DNA from: Leptospira limi
GTDB lineage: Bacteria; Spirochaetota; Leptospiria; Leptospirales; Leptospiraceae
Assembly: GCF_026151395.1 (NCBI RefSeq)
Contig: NZ_JAMQPV010000003.1
Coordinates: forward strand, 62,001-126,000
DNA length: 64,000 nucleotides
Reading direction: 5' to 3'
Under the pieces are notes generated by a model. It searched no databases, was not told the origin of the DNA, and was given only the letters and a program-made list of their open reading frames with translations. How positions within the stretch are numbered: the stretch's first letter is position 1; the number at the start of each line of letters is the position of its first letter. Made by a program: the position numbers and the translations under genes. Below are positions 58,001 to 64,000 of this stretch, one piece after another.

Positions 58001-58167
58001 TTGGTGTTGTTGCGAATTATAGCCCAACAACTGCCACATCCTGCTTCATTACGAAGTCTACCAATAATATTATTGCTGATAGTTATAATGGAGTTGGAAC
58101 AAGGCCAGGAGGAGACGGCGCGGTCTCCCTTGGTGCAATCGAATACAATTCAACTTGTGCGCCTTAG
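55093..58167 (+). CDS. large repeat and beta-helix lipoprotein
   Basis: The 1024-residue product has a signal peptide ending in FLFQAC (lipobox cysteine). Three related modules of about 80 residues follow (about 40-125, 128-210 and 213-290), each ending in a conserved Cys-x(n)-Cys pair. An Ig-like Big_5-type region comes next (about 293-395), then a long right-handed beta helix (about 400-1020) opening with RYVSDATGNDLNDG, the DUF1565 start. It is probably exposed on the outer membrane, and could bind or degrade polysaccharide; no catalytic residues are identified. Confidence 0.82.
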   Translation: MISKFMRKSVFIVFFLFQACIPTISKNIMQSVSDYLQLKSILNTGPFTISVKVSGLLGSGLTLSLNSGQATITVGADGDYQFEPKLLTGENFNVTISNQPILPNQTCTVNGGSGVVGFGNINSIIVNCDPLRYSIGGTISGLDGATGLILTNSFDGSTLSVAVASGTFAFTQTYVSGSTYNVSVTTQPIHPVQNCVVTNPSGTIASANITNIAISCTSTAYPIEITSFGIGSGTLILSNNGSETISITTNGLNRFATDLPLTSTYNVQIVSLPTNHQCVLSSTSGTVAGTVSIQANCFSVLDYTPRNGGILQTTESLRLVFSAEVNTGSCAGSSGTLNTNLALPINFALATTNFTNDTLVVSPAPTDSWVTGNRSLTLSCLSNIGSHPLSTSVTLTYLVPSTLRYVSDATGNDLNDGLTIATPKRNIQPAIDSFGGCPTNDCAVLVTQGSYDPSAVGARIQLVSGISLFGSYEPGFTQWRPTDKDSTILMDLVPAICASATSLNPCASIAADSSVTGTVTISGFKILSGDNAPFMTGVYLDSTNSVRIIDNTINGGIGTNTVVGVYAINSTPILIRNQIEGGICTANNCNSSGVYMSSAALITPFIVGNTIDSGKGAGTQVTSRALSYNGSVGLDVTNIRLNQITSLPLENTIPGVTTLSIAFDISSLSNSSTGVFAGNQLVAGTANTSIGIRIQSPTGIQIGSTLQGNSITTGTAASFKSNGMLLNSGHTIRNNYIYLGSSTNPSFATATNGIEISSGGATAIIERNTIVGGNSTSSAKATLFGINATSITATSSISGNYIRLGTANGTGATMVSGIYLQSPNGFLVANNWIQNGSSNVYARGIDITGVFSPLKIYHNTVSSGTSSVSGNEAVLQINSNSSVLVENNIFLLNDNVGNNACIVDLAGPQTSIRFNVFHNCSNLVYKTPLLIFTDLCAGGVPGSLGCITPLGLSSNFGNNLNLDPKLGANFGVVANYSPTTATSCFITKSTNNIIADSYNGVGTRPGGDGAVSLGAIEYNSTCAP

Positions 58168-58180
58168 TTTTTCACTAAGG
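58162..58180. terminator. hairpin carrying both stop codons of a convergent gene pair
   Basis: CCTTAG (58162-58167) pairs with CTAAGG (58175-58180) around a 7-base loop. The stop codon of the plus-strand lipoprotein is in one arm and that of the minus-strand SMP-30-like gene is in the other. No T run follows on either side, so strength as a terminator is doubtful. Confidence 0.4.
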
Positions 58181-59215
58181 TAGTACATAAATACCGACTC
58201 GATCATTGTACAAACTTCCAATATACAATTGGCGTTTCTTTTCAATGGCACTGGTTACATCTTTTAAATGATCACCTGTAGGATCTTGTACAGTCATTAA
58301 AACTTTACCATTCCCATCAATCTTCATTGCGTAACCGTATGGTTGGGCTTTGGGCCATAAAAACTTAGGTAAAAAATAAATCATTTTTTTCACAACGGGA
58401 GACGGATGCATGTTGTCCATTCTGTCATTTCTAACCGTAAACAATGCAACCCAGAATTCTCCGTTTTCATTTCGAGTGATGTTATCTGGAAAACCAGGTA
58501 AATTTTCAATTAATACTTCTGAAGTGCCTTTTCTCGGTCCCTTTAACCAAAGTTTAGTGATACGATATCGATATGTTTCATTCACCAAAAGGAAATCTTC
58601 ATTTTTTGACAAAGTGATTCCATTTGCAAAATACAAATCTTGGAGTAATAACTGTGTTTCCTTAGTTTTTGGATCGTAAACGAAAACACGACCATAAGGC
58701 CTTGCTTCTAATAAATCATATAGATATTCTTTTTGTTCGTAAACTGATGCATCCGTAAAATAGATTTTTCCATCTTGAGCAATATCCAAATCGTCTGTGA
58801 ACTTGAATGGTTCACCTTTGTATTCAGAAACTAAAGTGGTAATTTTGCCGGACTTATCCATAGATAATAATCCTTTATAAGCATCAGCTATGATTAAGTT
58901 ACCTGACTTATCAAATTGTACTCCGAGAGGTCTTCCTGAAGTTTTCGCAATAGTTTTGATTTCCCCTTTGAGTGTTATTTTGATGATGCGACCATCTTTA
59001 TCACCACCATAGATGTTGCCGTCGGAATCAACATCAAGTGACTCAAGTCCTTTCACTTTACCAATGGCAAGTAAAATTGCTTTTTGTAATTCTGTATTTG
59101 GCTCATAAATCCCAACTGGTTCTGGTTTGATGGGAGGTTCATAAGCAACAGGAGAAAAAGTACGACAGGATATAAATCCTAACAAAAATATAAGTTTGAT
59201 TTGTAATAGTCTCAT
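58175..59215 (-). CDS. SMP-30/gluconolactonase-like beta-propeller lipoprotein
   Basis: The 346-residue protein has a signal ending in LLGFISC (lipobox) and a six-bladed beta propeller of the SMP-30/strictosidine-synthase-like type: repeated blades such as SLDVDSDGNIYGGDKDGRII, GVQFDKSGNLIIADAYKGL and DDLDIAQDGKIYFTDAS. Relatives are lactonases or similar esterases; the substrate is unknown. It is the last gene of the minus operon and overlaps the acyltransferase gene by 4 bases. Confidence 0.85.
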   Translation of the reverse strand: MRLLQIKLIFLLGFISCRTFSPVAYEPPIKPEPVGIYEPNTELQKAILLAIGKVKGLESLDVDSDGNIYGGDKDGRIIKITLKGEIKTIAKTSGRPLGVQFDKSGNLIIADAYKGLLSMDKSGKITTLVSEYKGEPFKFTDDLDIAQDGKIYFTDASVYEQKEYLYDLLEARPYGRVFVYDPKTKETQLLLQDLYFANGITLSKNEDFLLVNETYRYRITKLWLKGPRKGTSEVLIENLPGFPDNITRNENGEFWVALFTVRNDRMDNMHPSPVVKKMIYFLPKFLWPKAQPYGYAMKIDGNGKVLMTVQDPTGDHLKDVTSAIEKKRQLYIGSLYNDRVGIYVLP

Positions 59216-60090
59216 TTAGAACTCATCTCCTTTTCAATCAAAGCATCCTTTGCGGTCCAACGTTCATCCACCCATCGTTTCATTTTTTTAGACATCGGGG
59301 CAAATTGTTCGTTTTCCTCGATGGGAACTTGTTCTCTTGGAATCACATCAATGAAAACTTTTAATTTTCGAATTTTACCAGACATTAAATCCAAAAAACT
59401 TGGGTTTTCAGTAGGATAAACAATAGTTAAATCAATAAAAGCATCAAGCGAATTTCTTAAGGAAGTGGAAACAACGGAAATCCCTCCACTATGTGGGCGA
59501 AGTAGATGTTTGTAAGGATTTTTCTTTAATAACTTCGCCACACGCTCTGGTGTTCGTCTGTGTCCCTCCAAAAAGTTCAAAATCGAAAAAGGCATACCAT
59601 TGAACTTTTCACAAACCTTTTTAACATTCTCCAAATCCTTTGTAGCAAGTTCTGGATTTTTTTTCAGTTGTTCACGACTACTTCTTTTTACAAAAGGAAA
59701 ATCTAATGCAAGCCAAGCATGTCCGAGTACAGGAACATATTTCAAAGAATCTTTGATGAAAAATCGTATGAGGGGTATTTTTCTATTTAAAACTGATTGG
59801 ATGATATAAATATCAGACCAAGATTGGTGGTTACAAATAATCATATAACTTCCATTTGGTTTTAGATTTTTAAAATTTTCACCCACTACTTCAAATTGAA
59901 CACCATATAAAAATCGAGAGATTCGGTAATTATTTTCGATCCAAGCCTCTCCTACTTTCACGAGCAGACGATCTCCTAATCTTCTTACGGAACCAGACGT
60001 TAACAGTTTCCAAATATAAAGTGGATACATCGTAGGAATGATCCAAAGTAAATTCAATAGAAACAAAATATATGCAATGATTAATCCCAA
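59212..60090 (-). CDS. lysophospholipid acyltransferase (PlsC/YihG-like)
   Basis: The 292-residue protein starts with a membrane segment and has the acyltransferase box NHQSWSD (His and Asp, about residues 87-93), a PFVKRSS stretch and the FLEGHRRTPERV motif of the YihG/LPLAT_LCLAT1-like group. It should acylate lysophosphatidic acid or another lysophospholipid in the inner membrane. It starts 1 base after the phosphatase gene and overlaps the SMP-30-like gene. Confidence 0.88.
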   Translation of the reverse strand: MGLIIAYILFLLNLLWIIPTMYPLYIWKLLTSGSVRRLGDRLLVKVGEAWIENNYRISRFLYGVQFEVVGENFKNLKPNGSYMIICNHQSWSDIYIIQSVLNRKIPLIRFFIKDSLKYVPVLGHAWLALDFPFVKRSSREQLKKNPELATKDLENVKKVCEKFNGMPFSILNFLEGHRRTPERVAKLLKKNPYKHLLRPHSGGISVVSTSLRNSLDAFIDLTIVYPTENPSFLDLMSGKIRKLKVFIDVIPREQVPIEENEQFAPMSKKMKRWVDERWTAKDALIEKEMSSK

Positions 60091-60091
60091 T

Positions 60092-61336
60092 TTAAACTCC
60101 TAAATGATACGAAGTGCCGATTCCCAAAATGGTAACATCATCCATCATAGAGATTTTTCCCCTAAAGTTATGAAAATGTTCCATTAGCAAATTTACAGTG
60201 TCAGCTAAACTTAATCCCAAACTCCTAGCAGACAAAAAACTGGAAAGCAATTTGGATTCCCCTAGAAAATTTCCATCTTCATTTTCTTGTTCCAAATAAC
60301 CATCAGATATCATAAACAATCGATCTCCAAGCCGAAATGGGACCGTATTATCTGTATATTCTACATCCTTTTCGAGACCTAACATCAAACCAGATTCACT
60401 TAAAGCCAATATCTCTGATTGGCTGAGTACATATGGTTCATTATGACCGGCTGAGGAATAAACGAGTTTATTTTCTTCCAAATTCAAATCAACAATGACA
60501 GCAGTAAATTGATTCGATTTTTTTCCATAACGATCGATGAAAATCTGGTTCAATGCATACAACACATCCGATGGATTGGTAACACTGTGTTTGATATGAT
60601 CATACTCAGCTTTGATTGCCATAGTGATGAGTGCTGCTTGCACTCCATGCCCAATTGCATCAGCCAAAAACAATCGAATTTTGGATTTTTCTAATCGAAT
60701 GACATCAAATATATCACCACCTACCTCAGCCATCGGCTCAAACTTGGAGGCAAAATCTAAATGAGCAATGTGTTTTAAGCCAAGTGGTAAGATATTTCTC
60801 TGTATAGTTTTGGCAGTTTCCAAATCTTCTTGGATGATTTTTAATGATTGGGTGAGCTTTGCAGTTCTTTCCTTAACCATCATTTCCAATGTTTCATTTT
60901 GCAAACGTAACTCTTTATTTTTCTGTATGAGGACTTGGTTTTCCCTTTGTTCTGCATTACGAATCCTGGCAGTTAATAACTTTAAAAGAGTTAAAGTCAT
61001 TTCCGGACTTGTTTGGATAAGTCTGTGAAAATCAACACGAGTCAATGTGTAAAGAGTAGATTTTTCTTTTGTCGTAATGTTCACTGTTCTTGGAGCAGAA
61101 TCGATGAGAGAAATCTCTCCAAAATAATCACCAGCAATTAAATCCCCGATTACCAAAATTTCCTGTTTCGTTTCGTCTAAGTATTTCCATACCTCTACTC
61201 GACCAGATTCGATAAAATAAAAGGAATCACCTAACGAATATTGTTCGATTACCAAAGTATCAGGACCAAACTCTACTTTTTTCATTTCCTTTTTTAGGAA
61301 ACTTAAATCAACATTTGGTTTATCTTCAGTACTCAT
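60092..61336 (-). CDS. cyclic-nucleotide-domain SpoIIE/PP2C phosphatase
   Basis: The 414-residue protein has an N-terminal cyclic-nucleotide-binding domain (about 15-135; VIEQYSLGDSFYFIESGRVE, GDYFGEISLIDSAPRTVNI), a coiled coil (about 140-190) and a SpoIIE phosphatase domain (about 195-405; EVGGDIFDV, LADAIGHGVQAALI, DGYLEQ). The CNB cassette FGEISL-x(5)-RT keeps the glutamate and arginine expected for ligand binding. It probably dephosphorylates an anti-sigma-antagonist-type protein in response to cAMP. It sits in the operon with the histidine kinase. Confidence 0.9.
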   Translation of the reverse strand: MSTEDKPNVDLSFLKKEMKKVEFGPDTLVIEQYSLGDSFYFIESGRVEVWKYLDETKQEILVIGDLIAGDYFGEISLIDSAPRTVNITTKEKSTLYTLTRVDFHRLIQTSPEMTLTLLKLLTARIRNAEQRENQVLIQKNKELRLQNETLEMMVKERTAKLTQSLKIIQEDLETAKTIQRNILPLGLKHIAHLDFASKFEPMAEVGGDIFDVIRLEKSKIRLFLADAIGHGVQAALITMAIKAEYDHIKHSVTNPSDVLYALNQIFIDRYGKKSNQFTAVIVDLNLEENKLVYSSAGHNEPYVLSQSEILALSESGLMLGLEKDVEYTDNTVPFRLGDRLFMISDGYLEQENEDGNFLGESKLLSSFLSARSLGLSLADTVNLLMEHFHNFRGKISMMDDVTILGIGTSYHLGV

Positions 61337-61348
61337 ACAATTAGAGTT

Positions 61349-61711
61349 TTATTCTTCTTCTCGATTAACTGCTTCTATCGTAAAGGCAGGTTTACAAAGC
61401 GACCAATACTCAGCATCTTCCAAAAACGGATTTGAATAACGAACTCTAGATCCTTTTTGGATTAAGATTGATTCCCCAGCGGATAAAATTATAACTTCCC
61501 CATCAACTTCAATTTGTTTTTTACCCCTCACCATCAGTGTCCACTCATCAAAGTTAGGTGTCTGAAAAGGTTCACCCCAACCTGGAGGTGCAATCATATG
61601 TGCAATTGATACTTCCTTGGAATTTGTAGAAGGGATTCCGAAATGTTCCTCTATTGTTTTATTTCCAGGGACAGGAATAATCGTTGGATTTTTTTGATGA
61701 AAATAACCCAT
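61349..61711 (-). CDS. small cupin-domain protein
   Basis: The 120-residue protein is a single cupin barrel (DEWTLMVRGKKQIEVDGEVI, then GESILIQKGSRVRYSNP). The usual histidine pair is largely missing, so metal binding is uncertain. It lies between the SDR gene (1-base gap) and the phosphatase gene (12-base gap), so it is co-expressed. Role unknown; it may bind a small molecule. Confidence 0.8.
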   Translation of the reverse strand: MGYFHQKNPTIIPVPGNKTIEEHFGIPSTNSKEVSIAHMIAPPGWGEPFQTPNFDEWTLMVRGKKQIEVDGEVIILSAGESILIQKGSRVRYSNPFLEDAEYWSLCKPAFTIEAVNREEE

Positions 61712-61712
61712 A

Positions 61713-62570
61713 CTAATTTCCAGGAAACCTAAACGAAAATTTATGTTTCAGCAGGTCCTCAGTATAAGTCCATAAATTCCTTCTCACTGTTTTATCATAG
61801 GAAACAGGAGAACTATTCTTTGTTTTCTTTTTTACAAAGTATTTGCCCGAAACAGTACTTAAGCTTGGTTCTGTTGCAAGGTAAATAGAAGTTTCAGCAC
61901 CTTTGTTTTCCGAAATGGCAAAAATATTCTGTGCAAAGGTAATCAGTACTTTTGCAAGCCCTTCATTATTTTGTCCAAATTTAGTTTTCACAAAACCAGG
62001 GTGCAAACAGTTCACCGTAATTTTTGTTTGGTTTAGTCTTTCGGCTAGTTCATATGTGAAATAAATATTCATCAATTTTGATCTTTGGTATTGTTTCCAT
62101 CCAGAATAATTTGATTCACCAAATAGATCATTAAAATCCAAGGATACACCTTCATGAGCACGAGATGCAACATTGATAATACGTGCTTGATTTGCATTCT
62201 TTAGCGAAGGCAATAACCCAAGAGCCATGATAAAGTAGTTTAAGTGGTTTAAAGCAAATGTGGATTCTAATCCTTCATTTGTAAGAGTTCGTTTGTCAAA
62301 ATATGCTCCCGCATTATTGAGCAAAACATCTATTTTAGGATGATTGTTTCGTATAGTTTCTGTTAAGGCAAATGTTTCTTTTGCAAGGGATAAATCACAA
62401 ACATAGGAATGAACCTTTACACCGTGAACTTGTAAACTATATACTAGTGCAGATAATTTTTCTGGATTTCGTCCAACTAATATCAATTCATTTTGAGATT
62501 TTGCAAATGAATGTGCACAAACTCTACCAATTCCATCTGTTGCACCTGTTACTAAGATAATTTGACTCAT
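61713..62570 (-). CDS. short-chain dehydrogenase/reductase, retinol-dehydrogenase-like
   Basis: The 285-residue protein has the NAD(P) motif TGATDGIG (about residues 8-15), LLNNAGAY and the catalytic YQRSK (Tyr and Lys) with NCLHPGFVKT after it. The arrangement resembles retinol/WW-domain-oxidoreductase-like SDRs that act on lipid-like ketones or aldehydes. It overlaps the histidine kinase gene by 4 bases. Substrate unknown; the acyltransferase downstream suggests lipid. Confidence 0.85.
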   Translation of the reverse strand: MSQIILVTGATDGIGRVCAHSFAKSQNELILVGRNPEKLSALVYSLQVHGVKVHSYVCDLSLAKETFALTETIRNNHPKIDVLLNNAGAYFDKRTLTNEGLESTFALNHLNYFIMALGLLPSLKNANQARIINVASRAHEGVSLDFNDLFGESNYSGWKQYQRSKLMNIYFTYELAERLNQTKITVNCLHPGFVKTKFGQNNEGLAKVLITFAQNIFAISENKGAETSIYLATEPSLSTVSGKYFVKKKTKNSSPVSYDKTVRRNLWTYTEDLLKHKFSFRFPGN

Positions 62571-64000
62571 ACAAGAATTTCCTCGTTTTCCTTTTTTGGG
62601 AGACTAAATTGAAAAATAGACCCTGACATTCCATCACTATCAGCTGTTAATGTACCACCATTAACAGTTACAAATTCCGAACACAAAAGAAGCCCAATGC
62701 CATTCCCAGTTTCACCTTGGGTACCAACTGATTTGATCACTTCCCCAGGTTTAAACAATTTATCAATCGTAGTCTTAGACATACCAACACCGAAATCTTT
62801 GACAGAAACCATCCAGTGGTATCCTGTATCAATTGCAGAAATTTCAATATTCCCATTTTGGTGGCTAAACTTCAAAGCATTGGATAATAAATTACGCATT
62901 ACAGTAATGATCATTCGATCATCACAATACACCATCGCATGATTTGGAATTTTTGTCTCAAAATGAATGTCTTTATTTTTAGCACTTAATGCAAACAAAT
63001 CAAGACATTCCATAACGATAGAATCCAATCGATAAAAATTAGGCCGAAATTCCTCTTGGCCACGTTGTAACTTAGACCATTCTAATAGATTTTCTAAGAG
63101 AGAAAAAACAGATTCAGTAGCATCAAGTAAAGACTGTGTCATACCTACCAACGCATCTTCTTTTTTCTTCATATCTTCATTTAAAACTTTGAGTAACATT
63201 TTAATACCAGCAAGAGGACCACGTAGATCATGTGAAATGATAGATAAAAATCGATCTTTGGTTCCATTAGCAACAAGAAGCTCACGGTTTACGTTTGCCA
63301 TTTGTTTTTCTAAATTTCTTTGTTCAGTATTATCTCTGAAAACAAGAACCATACCAATTTTCTTCCGATTTACATCTCGAATTTGTTTTGCTGTGATTTC
63401 CCAATACTTAGATTCTTTTTCCCATATCCACTTGGTGATAGTTTTTTTAATGGACAAATTGTCCAATTTTGTAATGAGTTCTGGAGTATTTTGGAAAAAA
63501 GCTTGGTGAGGGAGTAAGGCTACATTTTTATCTTTTACACAAAATAAGTTTTCAGCTGAACTATTCCAATCTACGACTCGATGATTAAAATCCAAAATCA
63601 CTACTGCTTCATCAAGTTCGTCGACAATTTCACTTCTTACTAGCGGTACTAAATCGAACATTCGATAGTATCCAATCGCAAAAAATATCATAATTGCCTG
63701 CATTGTACACATAACTGCCGTTATATTCATCCCGGGTAACGGGCGAATTCCGATTTTATGTAATGCTGCAGCGATCCAAATAAATAGAAAAGAAATCAGA
63801 ATCAAAAGATAACGGTTTCGTTCTGTTGACTTTGATTGAACAATTCCTTTGACTAGGAGTATAGCGACAAATACAGACCAAAAAAAAGAAAGCAAGTAAG
63901 AGGCAATAAAACCGCCTAAGTTTGTTTCTTGGATCCACTGGGTACGCCCATCTACATTGATGAGATAAGTATCGAGTGTTAATGTCTTAAAGATAGGATC
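62567..64000 (-). CDS. 7TM-PAS sensor histidine kinase (cut by window end)
   Basis: The frame stays open to the window edge, so the N-terminus is missing. The visible part (478 codons) has several hydrophobic segments like the 7TM histidine-kinase sensor domain, a PAS domain (DELDEAVVILDFNHRVVDWN), the H box SIISHDLRGPLAG and an ATPase domain (LLSNALKFSHQNG, VKDFGVGM, GNGIGLLL). It is the first visible gene of a six-gene operon running into lipid- and cAMP-linked proteins. A TTG at 63893-63895 is not the start, because the protein-like sequence continues upstream of it. Confidence 0.87.
   Translation of the reverse strand, partial: DPIFKTLTLDTYLINVDGRTQWIQETNLGGFIASYLLSFFWSVFVAILLVKGIVQSKSTERNRYLLILISFLFIWIAAALHKIGIRPLPGMNITAVMCTMQAIMIFFAIGYYRMFDLVPLVRSEIVDELDEAVVILDFNHRVVDWNSSAENLFCVKDKNVALLPHQAFFQNTPELITKLDNLSIKKTITKWIWEKESKYWEITAKQIRDVNRKKIGMVLVFRDNTEQRNLEKQMANVNRELLVANGTKDRFLSIISHDLRGPLAGIKMLLKVLNEDMKKKEDALVGMTQSLLDATESVFSLLENLLEWSKLQRGQEEFRPNFYRLDSIVMECLDLFALSAKNKDIHFETKIPNHAMVYCDDRMIITVMRNLLSNALKFSHQNGNIEISAIDTGYHWMVSVKDFGVGMSKTTIDKLFKPGEVIKSVGTQGETGNGIGLLLCSEFVTVNGGTLTADSDGMSGSIFQFSLPKKENEEILV

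Noticed and set aside
1..64000. tRNA, rRNA, CRISPR arrays, insertion sequences, prophage
   Set aside because: I looked in the gaps on both strands and found no cloverleaf, spaced direct repeats, transposase or integrase.

Overview
This window looks like a stretch of a Leptospira chromosome, most likely from the free-living (saprophytic) part of the genus. The reasons are the moderately AT-rich sequence, the spirochaete-type gene set, the wealth of PAS/7TM histidine kinases, SpoIIE phosphatases, cyclic-nucleotide proteins and short-lipobox lipoproteins, and several proteins without recognisable families. This is an inference from content; no marker gene such as 16S rRNA is present. Genes are densely packed, no gap between genes exceeds about 260 bases, and I see no tRNA, rRNA, insertion sequence, phage or CRISPR array.

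Layout. 1-5.5 kb (minus): start of fabG, then plsX, rpmF, short-form hisG, a TPR membrane protein, rpsA and cmk. 5.6-11.5 kb: a HisKA_2-type sensor kinase, an exported HExxH protein, a small secreted protein with a duplicated signal peptide, a membrane AraC regulator and a stand-alone HATPase protein; an 18-bp motif recurs on both sides of the AraC gene. 11.5-18.5 kb: aroA, an 845-residue cyclic-nucleotide-domain protein of unknown role, a TrxR/GliT-like flavoprotein preceded by a perfect 17-bp hairpin, and small unknown proteins. 18.6-34.4 kb (minus): one long housekeeping run read DUF4321, rpsB, tsf, pyrH, frr, uppS, cdsA, dxr, rseP, proS, then trpB, trpA, a CHASE2 nucleotide cyclase, dxs and a TPR protein. 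It joins translation, lipid and isoprenoid synthesis and envelope proteolysis, with many 1-, 4- and 11-base overlaps.

34.7-43.7 kb: a DUF6920-like lipoprotein, a methyltransferase, a fused trehalose-phosphate synthase/phosphatase overlapping a GH15 hydrolase, and a 1009-residue multi-PAS kinase. 43.7-46.6 kb: a decayed SDR fragment, a DUF2141 protein, and a divergent NTF2-like/TetR pair sharing twin palindromic operators, then a GDSL lipoprotein. 46.8-52.6 kb: a chemoreceptor, a GGDEF-PilZ protein, and a sulfur/persulfide locus (rhodanese, ETHE1-like dioxygenase, half-size TauE, membrane protein, exported MsrA) around a CsoR/CstR-like operator. 52.7-64 kb: a HATPase-HDOD fusion, a TRIC channel, a large beta-helix lipoprotein, and a tight six-gene minus operon running from a 7TM histidine kinase (cut by the window end) through SDR, cupin, CNB-SpoIIE phosphatase and acyltransferase to an SMP-30-like lipoprotein.

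The most promising leads are small regulatory structures and unusual signalling architectures: the AraC-associated repeat, the hairpins over two translation starts, the twin TetR operator, the CsoR-like site without a nearby regulator, the unknown CNB protein and the odd kinases.
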